Shown: one piece after another, positions 42,007 to 44,438 of the stretch | How positions within the stretch are numbered: the stretch's first letter is position 1 | Layout of the letters: every line of letters begins with the position of its first letter | DNA from: Ignavibacteria bacterium | Lineage (GTDB): Bacteria; Bacteroidota; Ignavibacteria; UBA10030; SZUA-254 | Length of the DNA stretch: 44,438 bases | Direction of reading: 5' to 3' | Assembly (NCBI GenBank): GCA_016178595.1 | Contig: JACOSY010000006.1 | Coordinates: 1-44,438 of the forward strand | Notes under the pieces: model-generated | Database searches by the model: none | Seen by the model: the letters and a program-made list of their open reading frames with translations, nothing else | Told to the model about the DNA's origin: nothing | Program-made: the position numbers and the translations under genes

Positions 42007-42825
42007 ATGTCAATGCAAACACGCCTCGCAGTTCTCTTGACAATTCTGCTTGCAGTTTTTCTTCTCGGCTGTCCTTCAACGCAGGAAGTGAAGAAGGAAG
42101 AGCCTCCGATAAAACCCGGCACAACGAAGGAGAAGAAGCCGACCGAGCCTGAGATAACGCTACAGGTTGCCTTACTCGACCTTTCATCCTATACGAAGAA
42201 GATCGAGAACGTCGACGTGACGCAATTTGCGAGCGAGCTGAAGCGCGAAAAGATCGACGTCCTGGCGCTGCAGGGAATCACACGCTACCCCGGCCTTTCG
42301 ACACGAGTCGATATCGTTGAAGCGCTGACCAACACCGCTGAAATGCGGAACGTTTTCGGCGAAACGATCACACTCAACAACAGGCAAGGCGGGAATGCAA
42401 TCTTCTCGACGTACCCGATACGTTCGAGCGAGAATTCGCATTACACAGAATTGCAATCAAACGGGTTCGAGGCGGCACTGCAGGCAATGATCGATTGCGG
42501 AGTCCGGGATGTCGTCGTTGTGAGTACAAAATTGCCGGAGAAGGCGTCGGTAGGGGAGCTGGCAAGCACATCGAATCTGTTCAGCGGGTTCAGCTCGTTT
42601 TACATCAATCATCCCATTATCATTATGGGGAGTGTTCCGCCCTCCGGCATGTTACAGGTGAGCCAGACATACACGGAAGTGCGGCAGGTGCACGATCCCA
42701 AGCTGCCGCGTGCGTGGTATTCGAACGACGGCTCTCTGAAACCCGGCAGCGTGAGGATCGAACGAACGATCTTCGGACCGATGGTGATTGTCCAGTTCGG
42801 AATTTTCAGGCAGAAGCAGCCATAA
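42007..42825 (+). CDS. Lipoprotein with a degenerate endonuclease/exonuclease/phosphatase fold
   Basis: A 272-residue lipoprotein with signal and lipobox VFLLGC, then a charged linker. The mature part follows the order of the EEP (DNase I-like) fold: VALLDLSS, IDVLALQGI, GGNAIFSTYPI, VRDVVVVSTKL, IIIMGSVPPSG. The catalytic positions are changed: LQE is LQG (Gly near residue 90), NTHL is STKL, GDFN is GSVP, and no terminal SDH is seen. It is probably non-enzymatic. It lies between the two helicase halves, with no clear promoter of its own. The start may be at 41968 or 42013. Confidence 0.65.
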   Translation: MSMQTRLAVLLTILLAVFLLGCPSTQEVKKEEPPIKPGTTKEKKPTEPEITLQVALLDLSSYTKKIENVDVTQFASELKREKIDVLALQGITRYPGLSTRVDIVEALTNTAEMRNVFGETITLNNRQGGNAIFSTYPIRSSENSHYTELQSNGFEAALQAMIDCGVRDVVVVSTKLPEKASVGELASTSNLFSGFSSFYINHPIIIMGSVPPSGMLQVSQTYTEVRQVHDPKLPRAWYSNDGSLKPGSVRIERTIFGPMVIVQFGIFRQKQP

Positions 42826-42834
42826 GAACGTTGT

Positions 42835-42922
42835 GGTAGGACAGAACCCCTGTTCTGTCCGGACAGGACGGAGTCCTGTCCTACCAATTTCTTAACGAAG
42901 GCGACGTGACGCTACGTCGCCT
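42835..42922. repeat. Three hairpins before the second helicase half
   Basis: GGACAGAAC/GTTCTGTCC (42839-42860) and GGACAGGAC/GTCCTGTCC (42861-42881) lie back to back and are enclosed by GGTAGGACAG/CTGTCCTACC (42835-42885). A third hairpin, AGGCGACGT/ACGTCGCCT, is at 42899-42922. They fill nearly all of the gap between the lipoprotein stop and the next ATG. Confidence 0.8.
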
Positions 42923-42932
42923 GCTGAGATAA

Positions 42933-43952
42933 ATGACAAGACACAAATATACCAAACAGCTTTTCACGCACAAGAAGGAAGGCTCGCTCCCGCAGCTCGT
43001 CATCGCGGAGAACGAAAACAGCCAATCCAAATTCGTCGTCCAGAAAATCCTCGAGCTTCGCGAGCAGAATATCCCGCTCGACGACATCGCCGTTCTGTTC
43101 CGATCCTCCTTCCTCTCGTTCGATCTCGAAATCGAGCTGACGAAAGCGAACGTCCCGTTTGTGAAATACGGCGGCTTCAAGTTCATCGAGACCTCGCATG
43201 TGAAAGACTTGATTGCCTACTTGCGCGTGCTGGAAAATCCGAGAGACGTCGTCTCGTGGAACCGCATTCTTCTCCTTCTTGATAGAATCGGTCCACGAAC
43301 GGCTGAGAAAATCATCGACGATATCCTTCACCGCCATGCATCCACATCGGCGTCTTCCTTCTGGAAGGAGTACAATTCATACCCGGCGCATATAAAAGAG
43401 TTATTCGAGACTCTCAAGTTGATTGTACCCGAGAAGTACGATCCCGCAGAAAAAGTTTCGCGCATCATTACCTACTACCATCCGATCTTCAAGAAGCGGT
43501 ACGACGATCACACCAAGCGCAAGAAAGACCTCGACGCATTCGAACAGATCGCCGCACGGTACAAAGACGTGAATAACCTCCTTGCCGACCTCGCGCTCGA
43601 GCCGCCGAACGAGAGCATCACGGACATTTCCTCCCCCGGTCACGATGACGAATACCTGACACTGTCGACGATTCACAGCGCCAAAGGACTCGAGTGGCAC
43701 AGCGTCTTCATCCTCTACGCGCTCGACGGCCGTTTCCCCACAACCCGCGCCGCCAATGACGTCGACGAGATGGAAGAAGAGCGGCGGCTCATGTACGTCG
43801 CCTGCACGCGCGCGAAGGAAAATCTTTTCATCACGTATCCCATCAATATCTACGACCGGGAAACGGGAACGATTCTCACCAAACCGTCACGCTTCCTTGA
43901 AGGGTTGGACGAGAAGCTGCTCGAGCCGTGGGTGATTGAAGAGGAAGGATGA
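42933..43952 (+). CDS. UvrD/PcrA-like helicase, C-terminal half
   Basis: A 339-residue frame with the second half of the helicase: the segment after motif IV (KYTKQLFTHKKEGSLPQ), motif IVa-like IAVLFRSS, the FVKYGGFKFIETSHVKDLIAYLR stretch, motif V LSTIHSAKGLEW (about 243-254) and motif VI EEERRLMYVACTRAKENL. Together with the N-half it makes about 666 residues, near a full PcrA length. No ribosome site precedes the ATG at 42933, and an in-frame TAA lies just before it. Confidence 0.85.
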   Translation: MTRHKYTKQLFTHKKEGSLPQLVIAENENSQSKFVVQKILELREQNIPLDDIAVLFRSSFLSFDLEIELTKANVPFVKYGGFKFIETSHVKDLIAYLRVLENPRDVVSWNRILLLLDRIGPRTAEKIIDDILHRHASTSASSFWKEYNSYPAHIKELFETLKLIVPEKYDPAEKVSRIITYYHPIFKKRYDDHTKRKKDLDAFEQIAARYKDVNNLLADLALEPPNESITDISSPGHDDEYLTLSTIHSAKGLEWHSVFILYALDGRFPTTRAANDVDEMEEERRLMYVACTRAKENLFITYPINIYDRETGTILTKPSRFLEGLDEKLLEPWVIEEEG

Positions 43953-44306
43953 TGAAGGAAGTTATCCGTTATTAGTTACTCGTTATTGGCTACTTGTACT
44001 CGATAGGAGATCATCTGACAGTTGTTGCGACAGAAGAAGTGTGGGCGCAGGGTGGGAGTGTACTGCCCTAATTTCAACGCCATGCTTCGACTCCGCTCAG
44101 CATGACGTCACCCTGAGCGAAGTCGAAGGGTCTCCCAAGCCAAATGAGAAGAGTGCCGGTGTGAGTGCAGCGTTGACTTTTCTTTGTGGATCAAGTATCT
44201 TGGAGGGATTTGCGTGCGCGGAGTGAAAAGAAATCAAAACGCAATGCGTATATATAATGTTATGTTGCATTGCGGCTACCATTTGATTTAATTCAAACAG
44301 CTGGAT
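43953..44306. other. Intergenic region with palindromes before the IS30 end
   Basis: After a TTATCCGTTA-type repeat (43962-43999) come two back-to-back palindromes: CATGC/GCATG (44081-44104) and ACCCT/AGGGT (44110-44131). They carry CTTCGACTCCGCTCAG and its near-complement (44085-44100 with 44113-44128). No gene is convincing. Confidence 0.6.
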
Positions 44307-44438
44307 TCAATGAGCAAGTGCAACACGCCGGTTAAAGACTTCGCGTGGTGTTTGATAATGTAATATTTTTCTTGGTCTGTTGTTCATGCGTCGTTCTAAA
44401 CGTTTCACATCAGCATTGGAGACAGCGTCGAAGTTTGT
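44307..44438 (-). mobile_element. IS30-family transposase, C-terminal end (partial)
   Basis: The minus frame entering from the right edge encodes 43 residues ending at 44307. It has the IS30 ending: RRMNNRPRKILHYQTPREVF then VALAH and stop. The rest of the transposase and the right end lie outside the window; the left inverted repeat should be within about 50 bp of the stop but cannot be fixed without the other end. Confidence 0.85.

Noticed and set aside
41965-42932. Simple frameshift or sequencing error splitting the helicase
   Set aside because: The two halves are separated by about 970 bp that hold a full lipoprotein frame and hairpins, which a point error cannot explain; misassembly remains to be excluded.

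Overview
The window is bacterial chromosome from a Gram-negative member of the Bacteroidota/Chlorobiota (FCB) group, most like Ignavibacteria or Kapabacteria. The evidence is a type-IX-secretion-like C-terminal domain (24.0-24.25 kb), a huge secreted repeat protein with YCF48-like, putative-Ig and choice-of-anchor-D repeats (1-8155), a complete Kdo/LPS-export operon, and a TonB-dependent receptor. I place it at this level from protein family content, not from a marker gene. GC is moderate (about half by eye). No rRNA, tRNA or CRISPR array was found.

Layout: (1) 1-8155 minus: one open frame with no stop, truncated by the left edge, encoding a giant cell-surface or secreted protein. (2) 8.7-13.0 kb plus: BatA/vWA membrane protein, hflX, suhB. 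(3) 13.1-22.7 kb minus: membrane-anchored ferredoxin, CBS pair, thymidine phosphorylase, small zinc-ribbon protein, ADP-ribose pyrophosphatase, MscS channel, an AT-richer two-gene patch with a GIY-YIG protein, pyrE, then TPR / pterin dehydratase / deformylase / CADD-like / murI, and a DinB protein. (4) 23.0-27.4 kb plus: beta-barrel, lipoprotein with a T9SS-type C-terminal domain, Rieske oxygenase, amino-acid permease and GNAT, apparently one transcription unit behind a good promoter. (5) 27.6-29.9 kb: Bor-like lipoprotein, a kilobase of palindromic repeats with a possible small RNA, and a BstA-like protein. (6) 29.9-35.7 kb minus: kdsA-kdsC-unknown-kdsD-lptC-ostA-lptB, an LPS inner-core/export operon. 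(7) 36.0-40.8 kb plus: ispE, a TonB receptor with an 18-bp palindrome at its start, a LOG protein, an RDD protein, a GxxExxY protein. (8) 41.0-44.0 kb plus: a UvrD/PcrA-type helicase in two separate frames with a lipoprotein gene lodged between them. (9) the end of an IS30-type transposase at the right edge.

Intergenic spaces are crowded with compound palindromes. Two copies of a four-hairpin unit (19.05-19.20 and 22.83-23.03 kb) keep the same stems, order and spacing while the linkers differ. Several promoters of the form TTGACA-N17-TACATT recur. The most unusual items are the split helicase with its degenerate nuclease-fold lipoprotein, the four-hairpin elements, a CADD-like candidate for p-aminobenzoate synthesis, an uncharacterised protein inside the LPS operon, and a candidate small RNA near 28.3 kb.
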